A stretch of 64,000 bases of DNA from Paenibacillus sp. FSL H8-0537 (GTDB lineage: Bacteria; Bacillota; Bacilli; Paenibacillales; Paenibacillaceae). The stretch is taken from contig NZ_CP150290.1 of assembly GCF_038051995.1 (NCBI RefSeq), positions 2,594,001 through 2,658,000 of the forward strand. Reading direction: 5' to 3'. Shown here one piece after another: positions 43,801 through 52,699 of the stretch. Position 1 is the first letter of the stretch. The number at the start of each line of letters is the position of its first letter. A program made the position numbers and the translations under genes. A model generated the notes under the pieces. It was not told the origin of the DNA. It searched no databases and saw only the letters and a list, made by a program, of their open reading frames with translations.

Positions 43801-45263
43801 TTAGACGTACGCTGGAACAAATAGGCGGCATGTGCAAGGCGGAGTGGAACCCGGCTGATTCCGCCGTTGCCATCACTGGCGCAGGAACCGATTCTCGTAA
43901 AATTACAGCGGGGCAGCTGTTCGTGCCGCTGGTGGGAGATAAATTCAATGGGCATGACTACGTAAGCCAGGCGCTTAAGGATGGGGCTGCTGCTGCGCTG
44001 TGGCAGCGCGGCCAGGCTATTCCGCAGGAGCTCGCAGACGCCCCTCTGCTTCTGGTCGATGATACGCTTGCAGCGCTTCAAGCGCTTGCGAGTGCCTATC
44101 GCACCGAGCTTGCAGGACTGCGCGTTGTGGGTATTACAGGCAGCAACGGAAAAACGACAACGAAGGATATGGTTGCCGCAGTTCTCGGCACCTCGCTTCG
44201 CGTGCACAAAACGGCAGGCAACCTGAACAATCATATCGGGCTGCCGCTGATGGTGCTGGAGCTGGATGAGCAGACGGAGGTAGCCGTGCTGGAGATGGGT
44301 ATGAGCGGCTTTGGCGAAATTGAGCTGCTGACGCAAATTGCGAGGCCAGATGCTGCCATCATTACGAATATTGGCGATGCGCATATGCTTCAATTGGGCT
44401 CGCGCGAAGGCATCGCGAAAGCGAAGCTGGAAATTGTTTCCGGCTTGCAGCCCGGTGGCCTGCTGCTGTATAACGGTGATGAGCCGCTGCTCGCCTCCGG
44501 TCTTGGCGCTGCGGCGCTTCCAGCTGGCGCGAGATTGGAAGCTTTTGGCCTGCTGGACGGAAACCAGTGGACAGCTGCGAATATGAATATAGACGCGGTA
44601 TCGGCAGCCTTCGAGCTGAAAGACGGAAGCGCCAGCGCGCAAGCCCATGCAGGGGTGCCGGAATCGGCTGTAACAGCCGAAACAGCTGAAGGGGAAAGCT
44701 ATGCCATTCCTGTGCCGGGCAAGCATAATGTCAGCAACGCGCTGGCAGCTATAGCCATTGGCCATCATTTTGGCATCTCTGGGGAGCGGATTCGCCAGGG
44801 ATTGTCCAGCCTGCAGCTGACAGGCATGCGGATTCAGCCGGTAAAAGCTTTTAATGGCGCCATGATTTTGAATGATGCGTATAACGCGAATCCGACTGCG
44901 GTAAGGGCGGCTATTGATTTGCTGGAGAGCGTAAGCGGCTTCCGCAAAAAATGGATCGTGCTTGGCGACATGCTTGAGCTAGGACCGGATGAGGAGCAGC
45001 TTCACTATGAGACGGGCGCTTTCATTACGCCAGCGAAAGCGGATGCCGTGCTTACTTGCGGGCAGCTGTCGCGTCACACGTCGCGCGGCGTGAAGAGCAG
45101 CTTTGGCGCTGCGGCTGATGCAGCGGACATTATTCATTTTGAAGAGAAGGAAAAGCTGGCGGAGTGGCTCAAACAGCAGCTGCAGCCTGCGGATATTGTG
45201 CTGGTTAAAGGCTCGCGCGGTATGCGTATGGAACAGATTGTCCAAGCTTTAGAGGTGGGGTGA
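43797..45263 (+). CDS. murF: UDP-MurNAc-pentapeptide synthetase MurF
   Basis: MurF adds D-Ala-D-Ala to the tripeptide. The 488-aa protein has GITGSNGKTTTKDMV, NLNNHIGLPL, EMGMSGFGEI and DAYNANPTAVRAA. The TTG start at 43797 overlaps the murE stop by 4 bp and is 9 nt after AAGGGG, so translation is coupled. Residues 235-300 form an Ala/Glu-rich loop longer than usual. Confidence 0.94.
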   Translation: MIRRTLEQIGGMCKAEWNPADSAVAITGAGTDSRKITAGQLFVPLVGDKFNGHDYVSQALKDGAAAALWQRGQAIPQELADAPLLLVDDTLAALQALASAYRTELAGLRVVGITGSNGKTTTKDMVAAVLGTSLRVHKTAGNLNNHIGLPLMVLELDEQTEVAVLEMGMSGFGEIELLTQIARPDAAIITNIGDAHMLQLGSREGIAKAKLEIVSGLQPGGLLLYNGDEPLLASGLGAAALPAGARLEAFGLLDGNQWTAANMNIDAVSAAFELKDGSASAQAHAGVPESAVTAETAEGESYAIPVPGKHNVSNALAAIAIGHHFGISGERIRQGLSSLQLTGMRIQPVKAFNGAMILNDAYNANPTAVRAAIDLLESVSGFRKKWIVLGDMLELGPDEEQLHYETGAFITPAKADAVLTCGQLSRHTSRGVKSSFGAAADAADIIHFEEKEKLAEWLKQQLQPADIVLVKGSRGMRMEQIVQALEVG

Positions 45264-45267
45264 GAGC

Positions 45268-46230
45268 ATGGACATGATGATTATTTTATTCACACTAGGC
45301 CTTTCATTTTTGCTCGCGGCTCTGCTTGGGCCGATTTGTATTCCCTTGCTGAAACGAATGAAGTTTGGCCAGCAAATTCGTACAGACGGACCGCAAAGCC
45401 ATTTGAAAAAAAGCGGCACACCAACGATGGGCGGCATCATTATTATGCTGGCGCTGCTCATAGCCTTTTTGAATTTTGCCGATAAAACGGCGGATTTCTG
45501 GGTGCTGCTTACCGCCTCGCTAGGCTTTGGCCTCGTTGGCTTTCTCGACGATTACATCAAAATCGTCTTCAAGCGCTCGCTCGGCTTGACCGCGCGCCAG
45601 AAGCTGTTCGGGCAGCTGTTGTTCTCGGTTATCGTCTGCGCGCTGCTGTACCAGATGCACCATAGCACGGAAATCATCGTTCCCGGCACGTCATGGAGCT
45701 TCGATATGGGATGGTTTTATTATCCGTTTGTCGTCATTATTTTGTTCGCGGCCAGCAATTCGGTTAATTTCACCGATGGGCTGGACGGACTGCTCGCTGG
45801 TACAAGCGCGATTGCCTTTGGCGCATTTACAATTGTGGCGCTGCAGGTGTCGGCTTATGGCTCTGCCATTTTCTCGGCCGCGATGATTGGAGCCGTACTC
45901 GGCTTCCTGATCTACAACGCCTATCCTGCCAAAGTGTTTATGGGGGATACCGGCTCGCTGGGCATCGGCGGCGGCATTGCGGCGGTAGCGATTTTGACGA
46001 AAATGGAGCTGCTGCTCATTTTGATCGGCGGTATTTTCGTACTCGAAATGCTGTCGGTTATTTTGCAGGTCGGTTCCTTCAAGCTGCGCGGCAAGCGGAT
46101 TTTCAAAATGAGCCCGATTCATCATCATTTTGAACTGTCCGGCTGGTCCGAGTGGCGCGTTGTATCGACGTTTTGGACGGTTGGCCTCGTGTTTGCGGTG
46201 CTGTCTCTGCTGTTGATACGCGTATTTTAA
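45268..46230 (+). CDS. mraY: Phospho-MurNAc-pentapeptide translocase MraY
   Basis: MraY makes lipid I from UDP-MurNAc-pentapeptide and undecaprenyl phosphate. The 320-aa protein has about ten membrane helices with SGTPTMGGI, FLDDYIK (two Asp), NFTDGLDGLLAG and MSPIHHHFEL, the conserved active-site segments. It starts 4 bp after murF. Confidence 0.96.
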   Translation: MDMMIILFTLGLSFLLAALLGPICIPLLKRMKFGQQIRTDGPQSHLKKSGTPTMGGIIIMLALLIAFLNFADKTADFWVLLTASLGFGLVGFLDDYIKIVFKRSLGLTARQKLFGQLLFSVIVCALLYQMHHSTEIIVPGTSWSFDMGWFYYPFVVIILFAASNSVNFTDGLDGLLAGTSAIAFGAFTIVALQVSAYGSAIFSAAMIGAVLGFLIYNAYPAKVFMGDTGSLGIGGGIAAVAILTKMELLLILIGGIFVLEMLSVILQVGSFKLRGKRIFKMSPIHHHFELSGWSEWRVVSTFWTVGLVFAVLSLLLIRVF

Positions 46231-46295
46231 ATTCACTTCACACAAGCAAAAACGACTTCGTCGTCCTTCTAGGACGAGCGAAGAGCTTTGCCTTA

Positions 46296-46436
46296 GAATT
46301 CTAAGCGGATATAAGGATGAAACTTATAAATGCTTAGAATTCAAGGTGAAACGGCTTTCGCTGTCCTCTGGCGGCAAAGCAATTGTTTCGCGTAGAAATA
46401 TAGAGAAAGGATAGGAAAATCATATCCTTTCCTACA
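46296..46436 (-). repeat. Composite two-hairpin repeat, copy C (reverse, extended)
   Basis: An AT-rich inverted repeat, GAATTCTAAGC (46296) with GCTTAGAATTC (46332), encloses ATAAG/CTTAT. Then CAAGGTGAAACGGC opens the GC-rich hairpin (GAAAC 46348, GTTTC 46385), and AAATATAGAGAAAGGAT pairs with ATCCTTTCCTA in the second AT-rich hairpin, ending near 46436. Copy E shares the GCTTAGAA-CAAGGTGAAAC junction. The copy splits mraY from murD. Just before it, TCGTCCT/AGGACGA (46261-46277) forms a further small hairpin. Confidence 0.75.
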
Positions 46437-46476
46437 ATACCTTTCAAAAAAATAGGGATAGCAGCTGGCGCTTCAA

Positions 46477-46514
46477 GCAACGCCGAGATTCTAACTTGCG
46501 AATCGCGGTGTTGC
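46477..46514 (+). other. Hairpin in the murD leader
   Basis: GCAACGCCGAGATT (46477) and AATCGCGGTGTTGC (46501) pair over 14 positions with one mismatch and one G-U. No T-run follows, so it is not a terminator. It lies about 40 bp before the murD start and could affect mRNA stability or translation. Confidence 0.45.
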
Positions 46515-46553
46515 GGGGCTCATGCTGCTGGCCTTTACAAGGAGCTGTCATTT

Positions 46554-47999
46554 ATGGATCATCCGGCATCATACCGGGGCCGCCGTGTTGTGGTGCTTGG
46601 CCTAGCGAGAAGCGGGGTTAGCGTCGCGAAGGTGTTTCATTCCTATGGGGCGGAGGTAATAGTAAACGATAAGAAAGAGCAAGACCAATGTCCCGAAGCG
46701 GAGGAGCTAATCGCTTTGGGCATTTCTGTGCTTTGCGGCTCTCATCCAGACGACCTCATTACAGCTGATACAGCACTGCTTGTGAAAAATCCGGGCATCC
46801 CTTATTCTACTCCGCCCATCAGGCAAGCCGCAGCAACAGGCGTTGAAATTGTGACGGAGGTGGAAGTGGCCTATTGGCTTTCGCCGGCACCGATTATTGG
46901 CATAACAGGCTCGAATGGCAAAACGACAACGACAACCTGGATCGGCGAGCTGCTGGAGGCGGCGGGCAAAAATCCCATCGTGGCCGGAAACATTGGTCGT
47001 CCATTATGCGAAGCAGCAGTTGAGGCAACAGAGGACAACTGGCTTGTCGCCGAGCTGAGCAGCTTTCAGCTTAAAGGGACATCGGGCTTCCGTCCCCGCG
47101 TCGCCCTGCTGCTCAATGTAGTAGAGACGCATCTGGATTATCATGGCGGCATGGAAGATTACATACATTCGAAGGCAAAGCTGTTTGCCAATCAGACGGC
47201 AGAAGATACGGCTGTGCTGAACTGGGATGATCCGGTTTGCCGGCAGCTCGCTGATCGACTGAATGCTACTATTTTTCCTTTCTCGCTTTATGAAAAGCTA
47301 AGCTATGGGGTGGCGATTGAGCCTCCATACGTGAAGACAGCTGCGAACGCTTCTCTGGGTGAAAATGAAGCTGCTGACGTTCGCCATATCGTATGGCATA
47401 AGCAGGATGGAACGCAAACGAAGCTGCTTGAAGTGGGCGAGCTTGGCATCCCAGGGCGCCACAATGCGGCAAATGCGCTTGCGGCCATTGCGGCATGTCT
47501 AGCAACCGGAGCATTGCCGGAGCAGCTTGCCGAGACGCTGCGGAGCTTTAAAGGTGTAGAACACAGGCTGGAGTATGCAGGCGAAGTAAAAGGGGTCAAA
47601 TATTACAACGATTCCAAGGCTACGAATCCGACAGCGACGATGATGTCCGCCCACTCATTGACTGCGCCGATCGTGCTGATTGCAGGGGGCCTTGATCGCG
47701 GCTCGGATTACATGGAGCTGCTGCCGCTGTTCCGTGACAGGCTCAAGGGACTTGTGGCGCTCGGCGAAACGCGCGGCAAGCTGGGCCATGTTGCGGAGCT
47801 GGCAGGTTTAGCAGGCGTTCGTTTGGTCGAACCTGAAGACAGCGCCGAAGCGACCTTGCGCGAAGCGGTGCGGCAAGCAGCCGCGCTAGCAGCGCCGGGC
47901 GACATCGTATTGCTGTCGCCGGCCTGTGCCAGCTGGGATATGTTTACATCCTATGAGCAGCGCGGGCGCATTTTTAAAGATTCGGCGCATACCTTGTAA
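46554..47999 (+). CDS. murD: UDP-MurNAc-L-alanine:D-glutamate ligase MurD
   Basis: MurD adds D-Glu to UDP-MurNAc-L-Ala. The 481-aa protein has an N-terminal Rossmann domain (VVVLGLARSGVSVA), GITGSNGKTTTTTW (ATP loop), AELSSFQL, HRLEYAGE, NDSKATNP and the C-terminal LLSPACASWDMF. CAAGGAGC precedes ATG 46554. It is separated from mraY by 320 bp with repeat copy C, unlike the tight spacing of Bacillus. Confidence 0.95.
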   Translation: MDHPASYRGRRVVVLGLARSGVSVAKVFHSYGAEVIVNDKKEQDQCPEAEELIALGISVLCGSHPDDLITADTALLVKNPGIPYSTPPIRQAAATGVEIVTEVEVAYWLSPAPIIGITGSNGKTTTTTWIGELLEAAGKNPIVAGNIGRPLCEAAVEATEDNWLVAELSSFQLKGTSGFRPRVALLLNVVETHLDYHGGMEDYIHSKAKLFANQTAEDTAVLNWDDPVCRQLADRLNATIFPFSLYEKLSYGVAIEPPYVKTAANASLGENEAADVRHIVWHKQDGTQTKLLEVGELGIPGRHNAANALAAIAACLATGALPEQLAETLRSFKGVEHRLEYAGEVKGVKYYNDSKATNPTATMMSAHSLTAPIVLIAGGLDRGSDYMELLPLFRDRLKGLVALGETRGKLGHVAELAGLAGVRLVEPEDSAEATLREAVRQAAALAAPGDIVLLSPACASWDMFTSYEQRGRIFKDSAHTL

Positions 48000-48022
48000 G
48001 TAGGGGGCTTGTCCCTACTTTT
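47998..48022 (+). terminator. Terminator-like hairpin between murD and spoVE
   Basis: AAGTAGGG pairs with CCCTACTT around a 7-nt loop, with TTTT at the end of the stem. It overlaps the murD stop codon and could partly end transcription between the genes. The T-run is short. Confidence 0.55.
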
Positions 48023-48043
48023 ACATGCAAAGAGGTGTACGCT

Positions 48044-49141
48044 ATGGCCAAAGCCAGGTCTGCCCCGGACGTATGGATGATCGTCTCCATTGCGCTCATT
48101 CTGGCTATCGGAATCATTATGGTATACAGTGCGAGCGCAGTGCTCGCTTTTCATGAATTCGGAGACCGCTATTATTACGTCAAGCGCCAGCTGCTGTTTG
48201 CCGGTCTCGGCGTCTGTGCGCTCATCTTCACCATGAATATGAATTACCTCGTTTGGCGCAAATGGGCAAAAATCGCCTTGATCATCTGCTTTGTTCTGCT
48301 TGTCATCGTATTGATCCCTGGTGTGGGCGTCGTGCGCGGCGGAGCGCGAAGCTGGCTTGGCATCAGCTCGTTCGGCATCCAGCCTTCCGAATTCATGAAG
48401 CTGGCGATGGTTTTATTTTTGGCAAAATGGCTTTCTGAGAAGCAGCAGACGATTACGCTGTTCGTCAAGGGACTGCTGCCTCCGCTTGGGATGGCGCTGC
48501 TCGCCTTCGGCCTTATTATGCTGCAGCCGGATCTTGGTTCCGGCGCGGTCATGGTCGCGGCATCGCTGCTTTTGATCTTTACGGCAGGTGCACAGCTCAA
48601 GCATTTAGGACTGCTCGCGCTTGCAGGCGCCGCAGGGCTTGTCGGCCTTATTTTGGCTGCTCCCTACCGGCTGCAGCGTATCTCGGGCTTCCTTGATCCA
48701 TGGGCGGATCCGCTGGGCTCAGGCTATCAAATTATTCAATCGCTATATGCGATTGGCCCAGGAGGACTTGTCGGGCTTGGCCTCGGCATGAGCCGGCAGA
48801 AGTTCAGCTATTTGCCGGAGCCGCAAACGGATTTTATTTTCTCCATCGTTGCAGAAGAGCTTGGGTTTATCGGTGGTTCAGCTCTAATTGTGCTGTTTAT
48901 GATCGTGATATGGCGCGGCATTCGAACGGCCATTTATGCGCCTGATACGTTCGGCAGTTTGCTCGCAGTCGGCATCACGAGCATTATCGGCGTTCAGGTG
49001 CTTATCAATATTGGTGTCGTTATCGGAATGATGCCTGTAACGGGCATTACGCTGCCGCTTGTCAGCTATGGCGGTTCATCGCTTACGCTTCTGCTCACAT
49101 CGCTGGGCATTTTACTTAATATTTCACGTTATTCAAGGTGA
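48044..49141 (+). CDS. spoVE: SEDS protein SpoVE/FtsW
   Basis: SEDS proteins polymerise glycan strands with a class B PBP partner. The 365-aa protein has ten membrane helices and the signatures GGARSWLGISSFGIQPSE, LGSGYQIIQSLYAIGPGG and LPLVSYGGSS. It is next to murD, the place of spoVE in Bacillus, and a spoVD is in the same cluster; whether it serves cortex synthesis or also septation cannot be decided from sequence. ATG 48044 follows AAGAGGTG. Confidence 0.88.
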   Translation: MAKARSAPDVWMIVSIALILAIGIIMVYSASAVLAFHEFGDRYYYVKRQLLFAGLGVCALIFTMNMNYLVWRKWAKIALIICFVLLVIVLIPGVGVVRGGARSWLGISSFGIQPSEFMKLAMVLFLAKWLSEKQQTITLFVKGLLPPLGMALLAFGLIMLQPDLGSGAVMVAASLLLIFTAGAQLKHLGLLALAGAAGLVGLILAAPYRLQRISGFLDPWADPLGSGYQIIQSLYAIGPGGLVGLGLGMSRQKFSYLPEPQTDFIFSIVAEELGFIGGSALIVLFMIVIWRGIRTAIYAPDTFGSLLAVGITSIIGVQVLINIGVVIGMMPVTGITLPLVSYGGSSLTLLLTSLGILLNISRYSR

Positions 49142-49311
49142 ATGAACAACTAGGCTTGCGGCGCTTGCTCCATACAATAAGCGGGCTTGCAGCCTGGCGC
49201 TATAGGCATTTGTCACACTACCCGGGCACAGGGCATAGGATACTCTTATAAATCGTGACCATCGCCGAGCGGGCCTGTTCTTCACCTTGAAGCAGAAGGA
49301 GGTTAGACAGC

Positions 49312-50217
49312 ATGGAACATGTAGCTGAGCTGTTTGAAAATGAAAAAATTGGAAAAGTACTCATTAATGAACGGCTGGAAAATCATACTACTTGGAAAAT
49401 AGGCGGTCCTGCCGATATTCTTATTATACCGGATGGAAAGCAGCAAATGATGTCGGCTGTCCGGCTGCTTCATGAAAACGGCATACCGTGGACCCATTTG
49501 GGACGCGGCTCCAATATGCTGGTGAGCGACAAGGGCATTCGCGGCGTTGTTATTAAACCGCGGGGCGGACTGGATTATGTTCGCTTCGACGGGAACACTG
49601 TTCATGCCGGAGCGGCTTATTCCTTCATTAAACTGTCAGTGATGTCCGGCAAGGAAGGACTGACAGGCTTGGAATTTGCCGGGGGCATTCCGGGAACCGT
49701 AGGCGGGGCCGTCTATATGAATGCCGGAGCGCATGGATCGGATGTGTCGCGTATTTTCAAGTCAGCCGAGATTGTACTGGGAAATGGTGAATTGGTAACC
49801 TACGGACCCGAGGATATGCAATTTTCTTACCGACATTCCGTGCTGCATGATCGCAAAGGGCTTGTGCTTTCTGCGACATTCGAGCTTGCGCCTGGAGACC
49901 GTCAGGAAATTGCTGCAACGCTGGCCTCATACAAGGAAAGGCGGCTGCGTACCCAACCGCTGCAGTTGGCATGTGCGGGCAGCGTCTTCCGCAACCCACC
50001 AGGCGATTATGCCGCCAGATTGATCGAGGAGGCGGGGCTTAAAGGCCACCGTGTAGGTGCAGCCGAAGTATCCGGGCTGCATGCCAATTTTATCGTCAAC
50101 ACCGGGCAAGCGACAGCTGAAGATGTGCTTACCCTCATGGCTCATATTCAAGGCGTCATTATGGATCGATATGGGATCAGCTTGGTGCCGGAAGTGCTGG
50201 TGGTGGGTGAGCGGTAA
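49312..50217 (+). CDS. murB: UDP-N-acetylenolpyruvoylglucosamine reductase MurB
   Basis: MurB reduces the enolpyruvyl ether to make UDP-MurNAc, with FAD and NADPH. The 301-aa protein has NHTTWKIGGPADIL, GRGSNMLVSDKGIRGVV and GLEFAGGIPGTVGGAVYMNAG (FAD site), and CAGSVFRNPPG with the catalytic Ser. It is the type II form. GAAGGAGG precedes ATG 49312. In Bacillus murG lies between spoVE and murB; here the 170-bp gap holds no gene. Confidence 0.95.
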   Translation: MEHVAELFENEKIGKVLINERLENHTTWKIGGPADILIIPDGKQQMMSAVRLLHENGIPWTHLGRGSNMLVSDKGIRGVVIKPRGGLDYVRFDGNTVHAGAAYSFIKLSVMSGKEGLTGLEFAGGIPGTVGGAVYMNAGAHGSDVSRIFKSAEIVLGNGELVTYGPEDMQFSYRHSVLHDRKGLVLSATFELAPGDRQEIAATLASYKERRLRTQPLQLACAGSVFRNPPGDYAARLIEEAGLKGHRVGAAEVSGLHANFIVNTGQATAEDVLTLMAHIQGVIMDRYGISLVPEVLVVGER

Positions 50218-50232
50218 TTCGGAGGTGAGACA

Positions 50233-51510
50233 TTGGACAAATTGGTGATTGAAGGCGGGAAACCACTCTCAGGAACCATGGTTATCCAAGGAGCGAAAAA
50301 TGCCGCTTTGCCAATATTGGCAGCCAGCTTATTGGCCGAAGGCGAAACGACGCTGGAGCATGTGCCCAAGCTGCTGGATATCGACGTCATGCTCAGCATA
50401 CTGCGGGAACTCGGATGTCATGCGGAACATGAGGGCGATACGGTACAGCTGAACACGGAAAGCTTGCATCTCTCCCATGTGCCGGAAAAGTTAATGGGGC
50501 AGATGCGCTCGTCCATCTTTCTAATGGGGCCGCTTCTTGCGAGGTTTGGTGAAGTGCAGGTGTATCAGCCTGGCGGCTGCGCAATTGGGCAGCGCAAAAT
50601 TGATTTGCATCTGGAGGGACTTCGGGCGCTCGGGGCCGATATTGAAGAAGCGGGCAATCGTATCATTTGCCGGGCAGACCGTCTCAAAGGAGCCGATATT
50701 CATCTAAGCTTCCCTAGTGTCGGAGCGACGGAAAATATGATGATGGCCGCGGTGCTTGCAGAAGGGCGAACGATGATTACGAATGCTGCTCGCGAGCCGG
50801 AAATTCAGGATTTGCAGCGGTTTCTGAATGCGATGGGTGCCGAGATGATCGGTGCTGGTACGGATACTATTACGATTAATGGCGTAAAGTCGCTTTCTCC
50901 CTGTAAGTACAAGGTCATTCCTGATCGAATTGTAACCGGCACCTTAATGGTTGCGGCTGCTGCGACGCGCGGTCAAATTACTCTTCTGAATACATGCCCC
51001 TCCCACTTGTCTTCCTTAATACACGTGCTTCGTCGGTCAGGTATTCAAATCACCACTCACGATGATATAATAAAAGTTAGCTGTGCATCCCGCCCCAAAG
51101 CCATTGAACGAATTGTGACTTCTCCATATCCTGCTTTTCCAACCGACCTGCAATCTCAAGTGATGGTGCTGCTGGCGCTTGCAGACGGAACGAGCATTAT
51201 GAAGGAGACGATTTTCGAAGGCAGGCTGAAGCATGTTGACGAACTATCACGAATGGGTGCGGATATACTGGTTGATATGAATGCGGCTTTTATCCGGGGC
51301 GTTCCGCGTCTTTATGGAGCGACGGTGGAAGCAACGGATTTGCGGGCAGGGGCAGCGCTTGTAATCGCGGGCCTCGCTGCGCAAGGGAAGACGGTAGTGG
51401 AGCAAATTCATCATATTGATCGGGGTTATGATCGCATTGAGACGATGTTAAGCAGACTGGGAGCAAGGATTTCTCGCAATTCTCCTGTTCCTCAAGCTCC
51501 TAATAACTAG
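50233..51510 (+). CDS. murA: UDP-GlcNAc 1-carboxyvinyltransferase MurA
   Basis: MurA transfers enolpyruvate from PEP to UDP-GlcNAc, the first step of peptidoglycan synthesis. The 425-aa protein has QGAKNAALP (K22, N23) and the catalytic C116 in PGGCAIGQRKIDLHL, which binds PEP and is the fosfomycin target. TTG 50233 follows GGAGGTGAG and is 15 bp after murB. Bacillus subtilis has its murA genes elsewhere, so this pairing of MurA and MurB is a local feature. Confidence 0.95.
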   Translation: MDKLVIEGGKPLSGTMVIQGAKNAALPILAASLLAEGETTLEHVPKLLDIDVMLSILRELGCHAEHEGDTVQLNTESLHLSHVPEKLMGQMRSSIFLMGPLLARFGEVQVYQPGGCAIGQRKIDLHLEGLRALGADIEEAGNRIICRADRLKGADIHLSFPSVGATENMMMAAVLAEGRTMITNAAREPEIQDLQRFLNAMGAEMIGAGTDTITINGVKSLSPCKYKVIPDRIVTGTLMVAAAATRGQITLLNTCPSHLSSLIHVLRRSGIQITTHDDIIKVSCASRPKAIERIVTSPYPAFPTDLQSQVMVLLALADGTSIMKETIFEGRLKHVDELSRMGADILVDMNAAFIRGVPRLYGATVEATDLRAGAALVIAGLAAQGKTVVEQIHHIDRGYDRIETMLSRLGARISRNSPVPQAPNN

Positions 51511-51594
51511 TGTATGCGAACAAGCGCCTGAATAGAAACTCCCGGCTCCTGCTATTTGGGAACCGGATGTTTTTGGGGAAAGAAGGGACAAGTT

Positions 51595-52344
51595 ATGAGC
51601 GCGCCGATGCCAGTGCTTAAAAAACCGGTTGGCAAACGAAAGGGCAATCGCAAGCTGCTTAGCGTGCTTGTGCTGCTTTTTATCATTTTGCTGTCCGTGC
51701 TGTTTTTTAATTCTTCTATTAGCAAAATTTCGGAAATTCATATTGAAGGCACTGCCTATACAACTACTGCAGAAATTGGACAGGCTGCCGCTATATCGGT
51801 GGGCGACGCTTTTTTTGGTACAACGTCGGCAACGATCGAGGAAGCGGTTAAAGCGATTCCGACCATTAATAATGTCACCGTGGACAAAGCTTTCCCTGGG
51901 AAGGTGACGATTACGGTAGAGGAATATCCGGTCGTTGCCTTTGAGCTGTTCAGCGATGGCAATTTGACAGCACTGCTGGCGAACGGGTCGGAGCTTCCTG
52001 CAGCCAATGAGGAGCTATTAGTCAATAAGCCTGTATTGTCGGGGTGGAAGCAGGGAGATGTTTACCGCGTGGAGCTAGCGGAGCAGCTTGGCAAAATTCC
52101 GGTGAAGCAGCTGTCTGATTTATCCGAAATTATGCCATATCCATCCAAGGCGTATCCTGACCGCATCAAAATCTATACGCGCACGAAATTTGAGGTAGTA
52201 ACAGCCATTTCATTGCTGAGCGAGAAAATCGAAACGATGAATGCGGTCATTGAAACACAGGAGCCTGGAAAAATCACCCTGCTGCTAGCGGATACTTATG
52301 ATTCTTTTATTAAGGCAGATCCAGAAAATGAAGAGGACAGTTGA
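51595..52344 (+). CDS. divIB: Division protein DivIB/FtsQ
   Basis: DivIB stabilises FtsL and DivIC at the septum. The 249-aa protein has a basic N-terminus, one membrane helix (about 20-40), a POTRA domain (ISEIHIEGTAYTTTAEIGQ to KVTITVEEYPVVAF) and a beta domain to the C-terminus. The ATG at 51595 after AGAAGGG is preferred to an in-frame start at 51556. Position between murA and ftsA supports it. Confidence 0.9.
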   Translation: MSAPMPVLKKPVGKRKGNRKLLSVLVLLFIILLSVLFFNSSISKISEIHIEGTAYTTTAEIGQAAAISVGDAFFGTTSATIEEAVKAIPTINNVTVDKAFPGKVTITVEEYPVVAFELFSDGNLTALLANGSELPAANEELLVNKPVLSGWKQGDVYRVELAEQLGKIPVKQLSDLSEIMPYPSKAYPDRIKIYTRTKFEVVTAISLLSEKIETMNAVIETQEPGKITLLLADTYDSFIKADPENEEDS

Positions 52345-52397
52345 AATACAGACTACTCATTTTTAGAAAACAGTGATAAGATTTTATAGGTGGACTT

Positions 52398-52553
52398 TTT
52401 AAAAGAATGCAAAACGACATGCTTGGCGCTTAAACACCATATGAGTATTCTTTTAAATATAGGAAAGGATCTGATATTCCCGTCCTTTCTCTATATTTCT
52501 CGGAATGAAAACGCGCCGCGCCGCCAAAGGATGGCGACAACCGTTTCACCTTG
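52398..52553 (+). repeat. Composite two-hairpin repeat, copy D
   Basis: An outer perfect inverted repeat, TTTAAAAGAAT (52398) with ATTCTTTTAAA (52447), comes first. Then AAATATAGGAAAGGA (52455) pairs with TCCTTTC and TATATTT (to 52498), and the GC-rich hairpin GAAAACG...CCGTTTC with GCCGCCA/TGGCG lies at 52507-52548, ending in CACCTTG. It fills most of the divIB-ftsA gap; no gene is there. Confidence 0.75.
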
Positions 52554-52641
52554 ATGAAATTAAAATTCATATAGAGTTAGAAAAATAGTGCTCTTAAAAA
52601 GAGGGATACTATTAACTGCGTTGAATATGTAAAAAGGCGTT

Positions 52642-52671
52642 TTGTGATTAAACTGATACAAGCTGTATAAT
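52642..52671 (+). promoter_or_regulatory. Promoter of ftsA-ftsZ
   Basis: TTGTGA at 52642-52647 and TATAAT at 52666-52671, separated by 18 bp, form a good sigma-A promoter 29 bp before the ftsA start. It would let ftsAZ be expressed apart from the upstream wall genes. Confidence 0.65.
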
Positions 52672-52699
52672 TTATAAGTTGAAACGGAGGTGCCGCGGG

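Noticed and set aside
43722..44768. Open frame of 348 codons on the minus strand opposite murF
   Set aside because: Shadow of murF; no start signal and no domain.
49142..49311. Search for a murG remnant in the spoVE-murB gap
   Set aside because: The 170 bp show no glycosyltransferase-like reading in any frame, only short direct repeats of GGCTTGC.
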